Assembly: GCA_017960905.1 (NCBI GenBank)
Contig: JAGCYH010000035.1
Coordinates: 1 to 64,000 of the forward strand
DNA: 64,000 nucleotides
Direction: 5' to 3'
Source of the DNA: Bacteroidales bacterium
GTDB taxonomy: Bacteria; Bacteroidota; Bacteroidia; Bacteroidales; Marinilabiliaceae
The notes beneath the pieces are model-generated. The model was not told the origin of the DNA, searched no databases, and was given only the letters and a program-made list of their open reading frames with translations. Positions 17,548 through 27,115 of this stretch are shown here, piece after piece. Made by a program: the position numbers and the translations under genes. Within the stretch, counting starts at the first letter, position 1; the number at the start of each line of letters is the position of its first letter.

Positions 17548-18486
17548 ATGTTAAGCAGAAGATTACTTAGAGTGAAAGTGATGCAAATGGTGTACGCTCA
17601 CACTCAACAAGGCGATTTGAACTACAGAAGCATCGAAAATGAGTTGTTCAAAAGTATTTCAAAATCGCTCGAACTCTACTATTTAATTCTACTGTTGCCT
17701 TTAGCGCTGCGCCGCTTGGCGCTGCGCCGCATCGAAAACGGCAAGAATAAAATCCGTCCCACCGAAAAAGACCTAAATCCGAACACTAAATTCGTGAACA
17801 ACAGGCTTTTACTCGAACTCGAAAAGAACAAAATGCTCAACGACTTCGTCGATGAGACAAAAATATCGTGGTTCGGCGACGACGAAGACATTCTCAAGGG
17901 CATCTTCACGCGTTTCTGCGGTACCGACAACTACAAAGAGTACATGGCATCGGAAGAGGACTCGTTCGAAGAAGACAGCAAATTCATCATCAAGTTCCTC
18001 AACAAAGACCTGCCGATATTCAACTTCTTCTACGAAGGACTTGAAAACCAATGCGTTTACTGGAACGACGAGGTGGAGTTCGCCATCAGCATTGCCATCA
18101 AGTCGCTCAAGCTCTTCGACGGCACCAACGGTGCCGACGTGAAGCTGATGACGCTCTTCAAAGACGCCGACGACGAGAAATTCACCAAGACTCTGCTCCG
18201 TCAGACTCTCGACAGCTCCGAAGCCACTTTCGAACTCATTAAGAAATACTCGAAAAACTGGGACGCCGAGCGCGTCGTCAACCTCGACATTCTGCTCATT
18301 CAGATGGCAGTGGCCGAGATGATTTCGTTCAAAGAGATTCCTATCCGCGTAACGCTCAACGAGTACATTGAGATTTCGAAGTACTACTCGACCGAAAAGA
18401 GCCACGTGTACATCAACGGCATGCTGGAGATGATAGTGCGGCATCTGGTCGAAGAAAAGAAAATCAGCCAAGCGCAACTTGTCTGA
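17548..18486 (+). CDS. nusB: Transcription antitermination protein NusB, long Bacteroidota form
   Basis: The 312-residue protein is about twice the length of E. coli NusB. The start MLSRRLLRVKVMQMVYAH and the C-terminal helices (VNLDILLIQMAVAEMI, EYIEISKYYSTEKSHVYING) are the NusB fold; the middle region (about 70-200) is an insertion usual in Bacteroidota. It acts with NusE/S10 in rRNA antitermination. A -7 box TAATTTTG is at 17517-17524. It heads a run with yajC, a ybbR-like gene and coaE in a typical Bacteroidales order. The run GCTGCGCCGCTTGGCGCTGC near 17710 is a short internal repeat. Confidence 0.88.
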   Translation: MLSRRLLRVKVMQMVYAHTQQGDLNYRSIENELFKSISKSLELYYLILLLPLALRRLALRRIENGKNKIRPTEKDLNPNTKFVNNRLLLELEKNKMLNDFVDETKISWFGDDEDILKGIFTRFCGTDNYKEYMASEEDSFEEDSKFIIKFLNKDLPIFNFFYEGLENQCVYWNDEVEFAISIAIKSLKLFDGTNGADVKLMTLFKDADDEKFTKTLLRQTLDSSEATFELIKKYSKNWDAERVVNLDILLIQMAVAEMISFKEIPIRVTLNEYIEISKYYSTEKSHVYINGMLEMIVRHLVEEKKISQAQLV

Positions 18487-18530
18487 AAAACTCTGATAAT
18501 TAATACATTAACAAATAATTCTTTAAAAGT

Positions 18531-18875
18531 ATGTTCAGCATATTGTTAGACGCGGCACCAGCCGCAACAGGCGCAGCAGCCGGCGCGCCGGCACAGCCGC
18601 AAGGCAACGCATTCATGTCGTTCCTGCCTCTCATTCTGATTATCGCGATCTTCTACTTCTTCATGATCCGTCCGCAGCAGAAACGCCAGAAAGAGCTCAA
18701 CAACTTCCGCAACCAGCTCAAGAAAGGCGACCATGTGATGACAAGCAGCGGCCTCTACGCCAAAGTTCACGAAGTGAAAGAGCAGACTCTCATTCTCGAA
18801 GCAGCTAAAGATGTTCTGGTCGAATTCGACAAGACAGCCGTTCAGCCGCTCGTTCAGAATACAGCAACAAAATAA
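18531..18875 (+). CDS. yajC: Preprotein translocase subunit YajC
   Basis: The 114-residue protein has an Ala/Pro-rich N-terminus, one transmembrane helix (FLPLILIIAIFYFFMI, about 30-46) and the family motif RPQQKRQKELNNF directly after it, then a small soluble domain with LKKGDHVMTSSGLYAKV. YajC associates with SecDF at the Sec translocon. It starts 45 bases after nusB. Confidence 0.93.
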   Translation: MFSILLDAAPAATGAAAGAPAQPQGNAFMSFLPLILIIAIFYFFMIRPQQKRQKELNNFRNQLKKGDHVMTSSGLYAKVHEVKEQTLILEAAKDVLVEFDKTAVQPLVQNTATK

Positions 18876-18941
18876 AACACGAATACCAACCAACGGCAAA
18901 ACAGGTTTGCCGTTGGTTGTTTCGCTTTGAACAGCACCGCG

Positions 18942-19928
18942 ATGAAGACTTTTATCGACAAGATAATCAAATACGTCAAAGGCCACGATTTCCGCATATT
19001 CATAATATGCCTCGGTATCTCGTTGCTTATCTGGTCGATAGAGAAACTCCGACAGGTGTACACCGTAACCGTTGAGTACACAATCGCCGGGCGCAACGCG
19101 CCCGACAATTACATCATCGACGACACAAAGATACCGACAGCTAAAGTGGCCGTCTCATCCGACGGTTTCAACCTGCTCTTCTTCTCGCACCGCGAAAAAA
19201 GCATATCTATAGACCTCAATCGCCTGAAACTCATCGAGTTGTCGGGCGTAAGCTATGCCGTACTGCCTACGGCCAGCTACCGCCGACAGGTTACCGAACG
19301 CCTGCCCGATTACATTGAACTGCAGCGCATTGTGTCCGACACAATATACATTCCGCTGCTCACCAAACGCGAGAAACGTCTGCCCGTGGTCGTAAGAGGC
19401 GAAGTGAACCTAGAAAACCAGCACTGCTTCTCGCGCCCCACACTGATACGGCCCGATACCGTTACGGTATCGGGAACAAATGATGTAATCGACACAATGA
19501 CAGCCGTTTACACCACGCAGCAAGTGCCCATTACTCTCAAAGACACACTTGCCGTTGTGATGCCATTCGAACTGCCGCTGGGTGCTTACACCGACGAGCA
19601 AAGCGCCGAAGTAACCTACTTCGTAGAGCCCTACACCGAAAAGACGCTCAACGTGCCCATAACTGCCATCAACGTGCCGGCCGGCTACACCTTCAAAGCC
19701 TTCCCCACAACGGCGCACGTAACGTTCTTCGTGGGCCTGAGCCAATTCGAAAAAGTTGGCACGAGCGACTTCGACATCATTGCCGACCTCACTGGCGTAG
19801 TGCCTGGCTCGTCGCAACCGCAGACCAAGCTGAAACTCACAGAGCAGCCCGACTGTGTAAGCAACGTCTCCTACTCGCCTCTCTTTGTTGAATATCTTCT
19901 CGAACGCAATCACGACATTTGGCAATGA
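18942..19928 (+). CDS. YbbR-like domain protein
   Basis: From the ATG at 18942 the protein has 328 residues. A membrane anchor lies near the N-terminus (FRIFIICLGISLLIWSI, about 18-34) and YbbR-like beta domains follow, extracytoplasmic. In Firmicutes YbbR (CdaR) binds the diadenylate cyclase CdaA. Here cdaA lies elsewhere (50318-51082), so such a link is only possible. A TTG at 18927 in the same frame is less likely than the ATG. The stop overlaps the coaE start as ATGA. Confidence 0.8.
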   Translation: MKTFIDKIIKYVKGHDFRIFIICLGISLLIWSIEKLRQVYTVTVEYTIAGRNAPDNYIIDDTKIPTAKVAVSSDGFNLLFFSHREKSISIDLNRLKLIELSGVSYAVLPTASYRRQVTERLPDYIELQRIVSDTIYIPLLTKREKRLPVVVRGEVNLENQHCFSRPTLIRPDTVTVSGTNDVIDTMTAVYTTQQVPITLKDTLAVVMPFELPLGAYTDEQSAEVTYFVEPYTEKTLNVPITAINVPAGYTFKAFPTTAHVTFFVGLSQFEKVGTSDFDIIADLTGVVPGSSQPQTKLKLTEQPDCVSNVSYSPLFVEYLLERNHDIWQ

Positions 19929-20515
19929 AACGTATAGGACTCACAGGCGGCATTGGTAGCGGGAAAACCACTATAGCTCAGGCTTTTGCAACCTTGGGCG
20001 TGCCAGTGTACAACTCCGACAGCCGCGCTAAATGGCTTACCGAAAACGACAGCCGCATCAGAAACGGACTGACGCAAATAATTGGTCCTGAAGTATTTAC
20101 CGACGGACATCTGAACAAGAAACTCATGGCTTCGGTCATTTTTGCCGACAGGCAAAAACTCACCGAAGTGAACCAGCTCATCCACCCTATCGTCTTCGAC
20201 AACTTCGACCGTTGGGCCGATGAGCAGGAATCTGCCGGCGCCCGCTACGTTGTAAACGAGGCTGCCATTCTCATCGAAAACGATGCCTACAAGCGCCTCG
20301 ACAGTCTGATACTCGTCTGCGCGCCTGTCGAAACTCGCATAGAGCGCACCATGCTTCGCGACAAAATGTCGCGAAAGCAAGTCGAAGAGCGCATCGCCAA
20401 TCAGTCTTCCGACGAGCAGAAAATGCCTTTCGCCGACGACATCATCGTCACCGACGACCGCCATCTTGTGCTTCCGCAAATACTCGACATTCACAAACGC
20501 CTAACATACAGCTGA
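19925..20515 (+). CDS. coaE: Dephospho-CoA kinase
   Basis: The 196-residue P-loop kinase begins MKRIGLTGGIGSGKTTIAQ, the CoaE Walker A, and has a lid segment with MLRDKMSRKQVEERIANQ. It phosphorylates the 3' hydroxyl of dephospho-CoA ribose, the last step of coenzyme A synthesis. The ATG overlaps the stop of the YbbR-like gene by 4 bases, so an alternative TTG six bases upstream is not needed. The next gene starts 2 bases downstream. Confidence 0.93.
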   Translation: MKRIGLTGGIGSGKTTIAQAFATLGVPVYNSDSRAKWLTENDSRIRNGLTQIIGPEVFTDGHLNKKLMASVIFADRQKLTEVNQLIHPIVFDNFDRWADEQESAGARYVVNEAAILIENDAYKRLDSLILVCAPVETRIERTMLRDKMSRKQVEERIANQSSDEQKMPFADDIIVTDDRHLVLPQILDIHKRLTYS

Positions 20516-20517
20516 TT

Positions 20518-21222
20518 ATGGGATTCTTACTATTCGTTGCTTTAATGGCGTTTATCACCTACAAAATGGTTAGCTCTGGCTACATCAACATCAGCCAGCG
20601 CGACCGCTACACATACGAGTACGGCCAGAGCCGCCGCAACGACTTCATCACGGCAATGCTCATTCTGATTGCCGAAGTGATGAAGGCCGACGGACACGTG
20701 AAACGCTCGGAACTCAACTTCGTGAAGCGCCGCCTCGAAGAGCTGCTCGGGCACGAGACAGCCGCTTCGGCCGTTTTGCAGCTGCGCGATATTCTCAAAC
20801 GACGATACAACATCTTCCAGGTAACCGAAACCGTCAACCGCATGGTCGATTACGACTCGAAGCTCGAAATACTGCACATACTCTACGGCATTGCCGCCGC
20901 CGACGGCGACGTATGCAATGCCGAGATACAACTCATACGCCAGATAGCCTACGGTATAGGCATCACCCCTCCCGATGCCGAATCGGTGTTCAACACCGTC
21001 GCCGATGCCTTCAACGCACCCGACGACGCCTACAAAATACTCGAAATATCGCCGCAGGCATCCGACGAAGAGGTGAAAAAAGCCTACCGCACCATGGCCT
21101 TGCGCTTCCACCCCGACCGCGTCGCCGACCTCGGACCCGAAGTGCAGAAAAACGCCGAGAAACGTTTCCTAAAAGTGCAGGAGGCTTACGAAAGAATTAA
21201 AAACATAAGAGGCTTTAAATAA
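20518..21222 (+). CDS. TerB-like and J-domain (DjlA-type) co-chaperone
   Basis: The 234-residue protein starts with a hydrophobic helix (about 1-17), continues with a TerB-like helical domain (about 40-150) and ends with a DnaJ J domain (about 165-234) that has the HPD motif in ALRFHPDRV. This layout matches DjlA-type membrane co-chaperones that stimulate DnaK. It lies 2 bases after coaE on the same strand, and the context gives no clue to the client. Confidence 0.85.
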   Translation: MGFLLFVALMAFITYKMVSSGYINISQRDRYTYEYGQSRRNDFITAMLILIAEVMKADGHVKRSELNFVKRRLEELLGHETAASAVLQLRDILKRRYNIFQVTETVNRMVDYDSKLEILHILYGIAAADGDVCNAEIQLIRQIAYGIGITPPDAESVFNTVADAFNAPDDAYKILEISPQASDEEVKKAYRTMALRFHPDRVADLGPEVQKNAEKRFLKVQEAYERIKNIRGFK

Positions 21223-21263
21223 ATAAATTATATAAACAACAGCATTTTAAAAATACAACAGAC

Positions 21264-21686
21264 ATGTTAAAGGAGATCTTATCAATATCCGGTCAGAGCG
21301 GATTGTTCAAATTAGTGTCGAAAGGCAAAAACACCATCATTGTTGAATCGTTGGCCGATGGCAAACGCATGCCGGTGAACGGCTCTTCGCGCATCAGCGC
21401 ACTCGATGAGATATCAATGTACACCGACGGCGACGACGTGAAACTCCGTAAAGTAATGGCAATGGCCTTCCGTTTCTTCAATGGCGGCGCCGGCATCGAC
21501 GCTAAAAAAGCTTCGGTCGACGAACTGAAAAAAGCCATGGACGGCGTAATGCCCAACTGGGACAAGGACCGCGTGTACAATTCAGACCTCAAAAAACTCT
21601 TCTCGTGGTACAATATCTTATTAAACAAAGGTATCATCAACGAAAAGGCAGTTGCTGAAGTCGAAAACGAAAAAGAAGAAGAATAA
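21264..21686 (+). CDS. DUF5606 domain protein
   Basis: The 140-residue protein is a conserved Bacteroidota family (DUF5606 by motif memory) that begins MLKEILSISGQSGLFKLVS and is followed by a predicted helical C-terminal half ending in an acidic tail. The N-terminal half looks like a small beta domain. No function is known to me. It lies 41 bases after the J-domain gene and before a perfect inverted repeat at 21696-21730. Confidence 0.75.
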   Translation: MLKEILSISGQSGLFKLVSKGKNTIIVESLADGKRMPVNGSSRISALDEISMYTDGDDVKLRKVMAMAFRFFNGGAGIDAKKASVDELKKAMDGVMPNWDKDRVYNSDLKKLFSWYNILLNKGIINEKAVAEVENEKEEE

Positions 21687-21695
21687 CCCGTATTC

Positions 21696-21730
21696 CATTG
21701 TCGGGCAATGCATTGCATTGCCCGACAATG
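21696..21730 (+). terminator. Perfect inverted repeat, terminator-like
   Basis: A 15-bp perfect stem (21696-21710 with 21716-21730) with a 5-base loop lies between the DUF5606 and glycosyltransferase genes. There is no T tract, so it could be a transcript-stabilising hairpin and not a terminator. Confidence 0.5.
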
Positions 21731-21758
21731 AATTAACGATAACTATTTGTCAGACAAG

Positions 21759-22757
21759 ATGATAAAATTTTCGATAATCATTCCGGTTTACAACCGCCCC
21801 GAAGAAATCGTCGAACTGCTCGACTCGCTCACCATGCAGTCGCGCCGCGACGAGAGCGAAGTGATTGTCGTCGACGACGGCTCAACACTCCGCTGCGAAG
21901 AGAATATCGAAATTTTTAAAAAACAGCTCGACCTCCGCTACTTCTATCAGGAGAACAAAGGCCCCGGACTTGCGCGCAACGAAGGTGCGCGCCAAGCCAG
22001 AGGCGAATACCTCATTTTCCTCGACTCCGACTGCGTTCTGCCGTCGGACTACCTTGCCAACACCGAGAAGCACCTCGCGCTGAAACCGCTCGCTTGCTTC
22101 GGCGGCCCCGACAAGGCGCACAAATTCTTCACGCCCATTCAGAAAGCCATCTCGTATTCGATGACATCTATCTTCACTACGGGCGGAATAAGAGGAGGCA
22201 AGAAGAAAATGGACAAATTCTACCCGCGCAGCTTCAACCTCGGAGTCAGCAAAGACGTTTTCGACGAGATTGGCGGCTTCTGCGACATGCGCTACGGCGA
22301 AGACATCGACTTCAGCATGAACGTTGTGGAGCATGGCTACGAGATTGGCCTTATAGACGAGACTTTCGTCTATCACAAGCGCCGCAACACATTCCGCTCG
22401 TTCTACAAGCAGGTGTTCAGCTCGGGCACGGCGCGCATCGAACTGGCAATGCGCCACAAGGGCGCATTGAAACTCGTGCACATTCTGCCTTCGATGTTTG
22501 TTGTCGGATTGCCGATCACAATAGTGCTCGGCATATTCGTGCACTGGGCGTTCTTCCTTGTTTTCCCGGCCTACTGGCTTCTGATTTTCGCGCACGCCAG
22601 CAAAGAGACACGCTCGCCGTACGTGGGACTGCTCAGCGTAATAGCCAGCACGATACAACTCGGCGGCTACGGACTGGGATTTATAACTGCCTCATTTATA
22701 AAGCTTTTCAATCGGAAGAAAAGATACGTGGCATTTAAGAAAACTTTTTACAATTAA
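21759..22757 (+). CDS. Family 2 glycosyltransferase, membrane-associated
   Basis: The 332-residue protein begins MIKFSIIIPVYNRPEEI, the GT2 (GT-A fold) N-terminus, with EVIVVDDGST for nucleotide binding and the metal-binding motif in LIFLDSDC. ED in RYGEDIDFSM is the likely catalytic region. Two hydrophobic segments near the C-terminus (about 248-285) anchor it to the membrane. It probably adds a sugar to a surface glycan; donor and acceptor are unknown. The ATG at 21759 is preferred over a TTG at 21747 because it gives the normal family start. Confidence 0.85.
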   Translation: MIKFSIIIPVYNRPEEIVELLDSLTMQSRRDESEVIVVDDGSTLRCEENIEIFKKQLDLRYFYQENKGPGLARNEGARQARGEYLIFLDSDCVLPSDYLANTEKHLALKPLACFGGPDKAHKFFTPIQKAISYSMTSIFTTGGIRGGKKKMDKFYPRSFNLGVSKDVFDEIGGFCDMRYGEDIDFSMNVVEHGYEIGLIDETFVYHKRRNTFRSFYKQVFSSGTARIELAMRHKGALKLVHILPSMFVVGLPITIVLGIFVHWAFFLVFPAYWLLIFAHASKETRSPYVGLLSVIASTIQLGGYGLGFITASFIKLFNRKKRYVAFKKTFYN

Positions 22758-22868
22758 AAAAAGTGAAAAATGACATTCCGATAATCAAGAAGCGCAATAA
22801 TTGATTAATTTTGCAACGTTTTAAAAAGAAATAACAAAAAAACAATATAAAAGATTAAACTTAAAGAT

Positions 22869-23945
22869 ATGAAAAAGCACAATTTCTATGCTGGTCCGTC
22901 AATCTTACCGCAGTACACTATTAAAAACACAGCTGAAGCTGTTCTGAACTTTGCTGGTACAGGTCTTTCACTTCTCGAGATATCGCACAGAAGTAAAGAA
23001 TTCCAAGCAGTTATGGACGAGGCACAAGCCCTCTTTAAAGAGATACTCGACATCCCGTCGGGTTACGAAGTTGTGTTTGTTGGCGGCGGTGCAAGCTTGC
23101 AATTCTGCATGGTGCCGTTCAATTTGCTCAACAAAAAAGCCGCATACCTCAAGACTGGTGTATGGGCCAAAAAAGCACAAAAAGAAGCTACAGCTTTCGG
23201 CGAAGTAATCGAAGTGGCTTCGTCGGAAGACAAGACATACTGCTACATTCCGAAAGGTTTCGAAGCAAAAGTTCCTACCGATGTTGATTATTTCCACATC
23301 ACTACCAACAACACAATATACGGCACAGAGCTGCACAAAGACCCGGATGTCAAAGTTCCGCTCGTTGCCGATATGTCGTCAGATATCTTCAGCCGTCAGA
23401 TAGACGTTTCGAAATACTCTATAATCTACGGCGGTGCTCAGAAAAACCTCGCACCTGCCGGCCTTACTTTCGCCATCGTCAAAGTCGACGCTCTCGGCAA
23501 AGTTGAGCGCCACATTCCTACAATGCTCGACTACCGCACTCACATCGACAACGGCTCTATGTTCAACACACCGCCTGTAACAGCAGTCTACGGCGCTCTT
23601 CAGACCCTCAAATGGCTCAAAGCCGAAGGCGGCGTGAAAGAGATGGAACGTCGCAAAGTTGAAAAAGCCGACATGCTCTACTCTGAAATCGAACGCAACA
23701 AACTCTTCAAACCGACCGTTCTCGACCCAGCCGACCGCTCTTACATGAACATCTGCTGGATTATGAACGACGAGTACAAAGAGCTCGAAAAAGAATTCAT
23801 GGATTTCGCTACCGCTCAAGGCATGATAGGCATCAAGGGACACCGTTCGGTTGGTGGTTTCCGAGCATCGACCTACAACGCGCTGCCTAAAGAAAGCGTC
23901 GAAGCGCTGGTAGCTTGCATGAAAGAATTTGAAGCAAAACATTGA
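22869..23945 (+). CDS. serC: Phosphoserine aminotransferase
   Basis: The 358-residue class V aminotransferase begins [13 protein letters not shown] and has the PLP-lysine segment [15 protein letters not shown] (near residue 190). It makes 3-phosphoserine from 3-phosphohydroxypyruvate and glutamate, and can also serve pyridoxal phosphate synthesis. A -7 box TAATTTTG lies at 22806-22813. A hairpin terminator separates it from serA, so serA expression probably depends on partial readthrough or another start site. Confidence 0.95.
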   Translation: MKKHNFYAGPSILPQYTIKNTAEAVLNFAGTGLSLLEISHRSKEFQAVMDEAQALFKEILDIPSGYEVVFVGGGASLQFCMVPFNLLNKKAAYLKTGVWAKKAQKEATAFGEVIEVASSEDKTYCYIPKGFEAKVPTDVDYFHITTNNTIYGTELHKDPDVKVPLVADMSSDIFSRQIDVSKYSIIYGGAQKNLAPAGLTFAIVKVDALGKVERHIPTMLDYRTHIDNGSMFNTPPVTAVYGALQTLKWLKAEGGVKEMERRKVEKADMLYSEIERNKLFKPTVLDPADRSYMNICWIMNDEYKELEKEFMDFATAQGMIGIKGHRSVGGFRASTYNALPKESVEALVACMKEFEAKH

Positions 23946-23955
23946 TAAACAACAT

Positions 23956-23979
23956 AAAAGGCTCATTTATGAGCCTTTT
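23956..23979 (+). terminator. Terminator between serC and serA
   Basis: A perfect 10-bp stem (23956-23965 with 23970-23979, loop TTTA) ends in four T. It lies in the 65-base gap and could set the serC:serA ratio. Confidence 0.7.
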
Positions 23980-24010
23980 ATGCTTATATATTTTTTAAAC
24001 GAAACAAAAA

Positions 24011-24931
24011 ATGACAAAAGTACTTGTAGCAACAGAAAAACCGTTTGCCAAAGTGGCTATCGACGGTATTAAAGAAGTACTCGACGCAGCTGGTTTCGAA
24101 ACCGTACTGCTCGAAAAATATACCGAGAAGAAACAACTGCTCGACGCTGTAGCGTCGGCAGATGCCCTCATAATCCGCAGCGACGTCGTCGATGCCGAAG
24201 TGCTCGACGCTGCCAAACAACTCAAGATTGTTGTCCGCGCTGGTGCCGGCTACGACAATGTTGACCTCGCTGCCGCTACCGCTCACAACGTGTGCGTGAT
24301 GAACACTCCTGGCCAGAACGCCAACGCTGTTGCCGAACTCGTTTTCGGCCTCTTGGTATTCGCTGTGCGCAACTTCTACAACGGCAAATCGGGTTCTGAG
24401 CTCATGGGCAAGAAACTCGGTCTGCTCGCTTTCGGCAACGTTGGCCGCAATGTGGCTCGCATCGCCAAAGGCTTCGGCATGGAAGTGTACGCATACGACG
24501 CATTCTGCCCCGCTTCGGCTATCGAAGCTGCTGGCGTTAAGGCTGTTGCTAACCAGAACGAACTGTTCAAAACTTGCGACATCGTTTCGCTGCACATTCC
24601 GGCTACGCCCGAAACTAAAAACAGCATCAACTACCAGATGGTAGGCCAGATGAAAAAAGGCGGTATTCTCATCAACACCGCACGCAAGGAAGTTATTGAC
24701 GAGCAGGGACTTATCAAACTTCTGAGCGAACGCGAAGATCTCAAATACGTTACCGACATCATGCCAGCCGCCAACGACGAGTTTGCTAAATTCGAAGGCC
24801 GCTACTTCTCGACACCAAAGAAAATGGGCGCTCAGACGACCGAAGCAAACACCAACGCAGGCATCGCTGCTGCAAAACAGATTGTCGATTTCATCAAAAA
24901 CGGTGTAGATAAATTCCGTGTAAATAAATAA
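24011..24931 (+). CDS. serA: D-3-phosphoglycerate dehydrogenase, short form without ACT domain
   Basis: The 306-residue NAD-dependent 2-hydroxyacid dehydrogenase starts serine synthesis by oxidising 3-phosphoglycerate. The Rossmann loop is seen in LGLLAFGNVGRNVARIAKG (near residues 134-152). The protein lacks the C-terminal ACT domain that gives serine feedback in long forms. The usual catalytic His is absent: the segment reads TPKKMGAQTTEAN with Lys270/271 where E. coli has TPHIGGST. Short PGDHs with Lys at this place are known as type IIIK, as in Entamoeba and Bacteroides. The gene follows serC and ends at a strong terminator. Confidence 0.92.
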   Translation: MTKVLVATEKPFAKVAIDGIKEVLDAAGFETVLLEKYTEKKQLLDAVASADALIIRSDVVDAEVLDAAKQLKIVVRAGAGYDNVDLAAATAHNVCVMNTPGQNANAVAELVFGLLVFAVRNFYNGKSGSELMGKKLGLLAFGNVGRNVARIAKGFGMEVYAYDAFCPASAIEAAGVKAVANQNELFKTCDIVSLHIPATPETKNSINYQMVGQMKKGGILINTARKEVIDEQGLIKLLSEREDLKYVTDIMPAANDEFAKFEGRYFSTPKKMGAQTTEANTNAGIAAAKQIVDFIKNGVDKFRVNK

Positions 24932-24957
24932 TAGTCAATTATTTATAGCAATTATAG

Positions 24958-24992
24958 AATCGGCAGACCTTTCGGTCTGCCGATTTTTTTAT
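24958..24992 (+). terminator. Intrinsic terminator after serA
   Basis: A perfect 12-bp stem (24958-24969 with 24974-24985, loop TTTC) is followed by a T-rich tract. Confidence 0.85.
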
Positions 24993-25012
24993 TTTTACTT
25001 ACACATGAAAAA

Positions 25013-25042
25013 TTGAAAAATAGCAAATTGTCATTAAATTTG
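25013..25042 (+). promoter_or_regulatory. Promoter of the DUF1015 gene
   Basis: TTG (25013-25015), 19 bases and TAAATTTG (25035-25042) match the consensus, 38 bases before the ATG. Confidence 0.7.
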
Positions 25043-25079
25043 CACATTATTATAACAGATAAAAATTCAAAACAATACC

Positions 25080-26342
25080 ATGGTTACAGTAAAACCTTTC
25101 AAAGGGCTACGCCCGCCAAAAGAGATAGCCGACAAGGTTGCTTGTCTGCCATACGACGTTATGAACAGCGAAGAAGCCGCTAAAATGGCCGAAGGAAAAG
25201 AATGCTCGCTACTGCACATCACACGTGCCGAAATCGACTGTCCGGCCGGCACCGACATTCATTCCGAAACCGTTTACAACAAAGCGGTCGAGAACTTCAA
25301 AAAAGCACAGGACAAAGGCTGGCTCGTGCAGGACACGAAACCATGCTACTATGTGTATGCGCAGACTATGGACGGCCGCACTCAGTACGGCATCGTTGGC
25401 GCCGCTTCGTGCAAAGACTACGAAAACGGCATTATCAAAAAACACGAGCTCACACGCCCCGACAAAGAAGAAGACCGTATGGTGCTCACTCGCTACCTGA
25501 AGGCCAACATCGAACCGGTTTTCTTCAGCTATAAGGCTGTGCCAGAGATAGATGCGATAGTTAAAAACATCATCGCGACAAAACCCGAATACGACTTCGT
25601 AGCCGAAGACGGCTTCGGCCATACGCTTTGGGTCGTTGACGACCCAAAGACCGTAGCCGAGATTGAACACCTCTTCGCAACTAAAGTCGAAGCCTCGTAC
25701 GTGGCCGACGGTCACCACCGCACCGCCGCTGCAGGACGCATCGGCGCTGAGTTCGCGGCTAAAAACCCCAACCACACCGGACGCGAGAACTACAACTTCT
25801 TCATGGCCGTGCATTTCCCCGACAACCAACTGAAAATCATCGACTACAACCGCGTTGTGAAAGACCTTAACGGTCTTTCAGAACAGGAATTCGTCAGCAA
25901 ACTCGGCGAATGCATGACGGTTGAAAAGATTGGCGCTCAGATATATAAGCCTTCGCGACTGCACGAATTCGGCATGTACCTCGGAGGCAACTGGTACAAA
26001 CTGACAGCCAAACAAGGCACCTACAACGACGCCGACCCTATCGGCGTACTCGATGTAACAATACTGTCGAACAACGTACTCGATAAAATACTCGACATCA
26101 AGGATTTGCGTCGTTCGACGCGAATCGACTTCGTGGGCGGCATACGCGGTCTGGGCGAACTGAAAAAACGCGTCGATTCGGGCGAGATGAAAGTGGCTTT
26201 CGCCATGTTCCCCGTTTCGATGAAACAGCTCACCGACATTGCCGACAGCGGCAACATAATGCCTCCGAAAACCACTTGGTTCGAGCCCAAACTTCGTTCG
26301 GGCCTGTTCATCAAACGTGTTGACAACGATATGGCTTATTAA
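25080..26342 (+). CDS. DUF1015 family protein
   Basis: The 420-residue protein matches the DUF1015 family: VKPFKGLRPPKEIADKVAC at the start, then LPYDV, and an internal YVADGHHRTAAAG motif (near residues 209-221). Family members often neighbour serA/serC in Bacteroidota and Firmicutes, and a role in serine metabolism has been proposed; a SerK-like phosphoserine-forming kinase activity is reported for distant relatives. The order serC-serA-DUF1015 here fits such a link, but the reaction is not shown by the sequence. It has its own promoter. A YggS-type gene follows 38 bases downstream. Confidence 0.8.
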   Translation: MVTVKPFKGLRPPKEIADKVACLPYDVMNSEEAAKMAEGKECSLLHITRAEIDCPAGTDIHSETVYNKAVENFKKAQDKGWLVQDTKPCYYVYAQTMDGRTQYGIVGAASCKDYENGIIKKHELTRPDKEEDRMVLTRYLKANIEPVFFSYKAVPEIDAIVKNIIATKPEYDFVAEDGFGHTLWVVDDPKTVAEIEHLFATKVEASYVADGHHRTAAAGRIGAEFAAKNPNHTGRENYNFFMAVHFPDNQLKIIDYNRVVKDLNGLSEQEFVSKLGECMTVEKIGAQIYKPSRLHEFGMYLGGNWYKLTAKQGTYNDADPIGVLDVTILSNNVLDKILDIKDLRRSTRIDFVGGIRGLGELKKRVDSGEMKVAFAMFPVSMKQLTDIADSGNIMPPKTTWFEPKLRSGLFIKRVDNDMAY

Positions 26343-26380
26343 GCACTGACTGCAAGGATTTTATATAATACGATAAAGAA

Positions 26381-27058
26381 ATGAGTTCAATATCAGATGC
26401 AATAAATGAGATACGCTCGAAACTGCCGTCGTCGGTCTGTCTGGTAGCCGTTTCGAAAACGCATCCGATTCAGTTCATCGAAGAGGCCTACGCCTGCGGC
26501 CAGCGCCACTTCGGCGAGAACAAAGTGCAGGAGATGGTCGAGAAAGCCGAGCAACTGCCCGCCGACATCAAATGGCACATGATAGGCCACCTGCAAACCA
26601 ACAAAGTGAAGTACATTGCGCCGTTTGTGCACATGATTCACAGCATCGACAGCGAGAAACTGCTCGCCACGGTCGACAAAGAGGCTAAGAAATGCAACCG
26701 CGTGATACCGTGCCTGTTGCAGGTGCATGTGGCCAAAGAAGAGACAAAATTCGGCTTCCTGCCCGAGGAACTCGAAGAGTTCCTCGCCTCGGACTGCCTC
26801 AAAAATCTTAAAAATGTGAAAATCTGCGGTCTGATGGGAATGGCCTCGTTCACCGACGACACAAAACAGATTGCCGACGAGTTCGAACAGATTAAAAATC
26901 TGTTCGAAAACGCTAAGAATAAATACTTTACGTCAGATGCCGACTTCCGCGAGATAAGCATGGGAATGTCGAACGACTACCCTATCGCCATCGAACACGG
27001 AACGACAATAATTCGCGTCGGAACAGGAATTTTTGGAAAAAGATATTATCAAGTGTAA
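26381..27058 (+). CDS. YggS/PROSC family pyridoxal phosphate homeostasis protein
   Basis: The 225-residue protein is a single PLP-binding TIM barrel. The PLP lysine is in LVAVSKTHP (residue 26), and GENKVQEMVEK and HMIGHLQTNKVK are family motifs; the phosphate-binding end reads SMGMSNDYPIAIEHGTTIIR. It has no known enzymatic reaction and keeps cytosolic PLP levels balanced. It probably shares a transcript with DUF1015. Confidence 0.92.
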   Translation: MSSISDAINEIRSKLPSSVCLVAVSKTHPIQFIEEAYACGQRHFGENKVQEMVEKAEQLPADIKWHMIGHLQTNKVKYIAPFVHMIHSIDSEKLLATVDKEAKKCNRVIPCLLQVHVAKEETKFGFLPEELEEFLASDCLKNLKNVKICGLMGMASFTDDTKQIADEFEQIKNLFENAKNKYFTSDADFREISMGMSNDYPIAIEHGTTIIRVGTGIFGKRYYQV

Positions 27059-27115
27059 CAACTTATTAAAATAATCACTATATTAGCGGTTTGAGATAAA
27101 AAGTAAAACTTTGAT

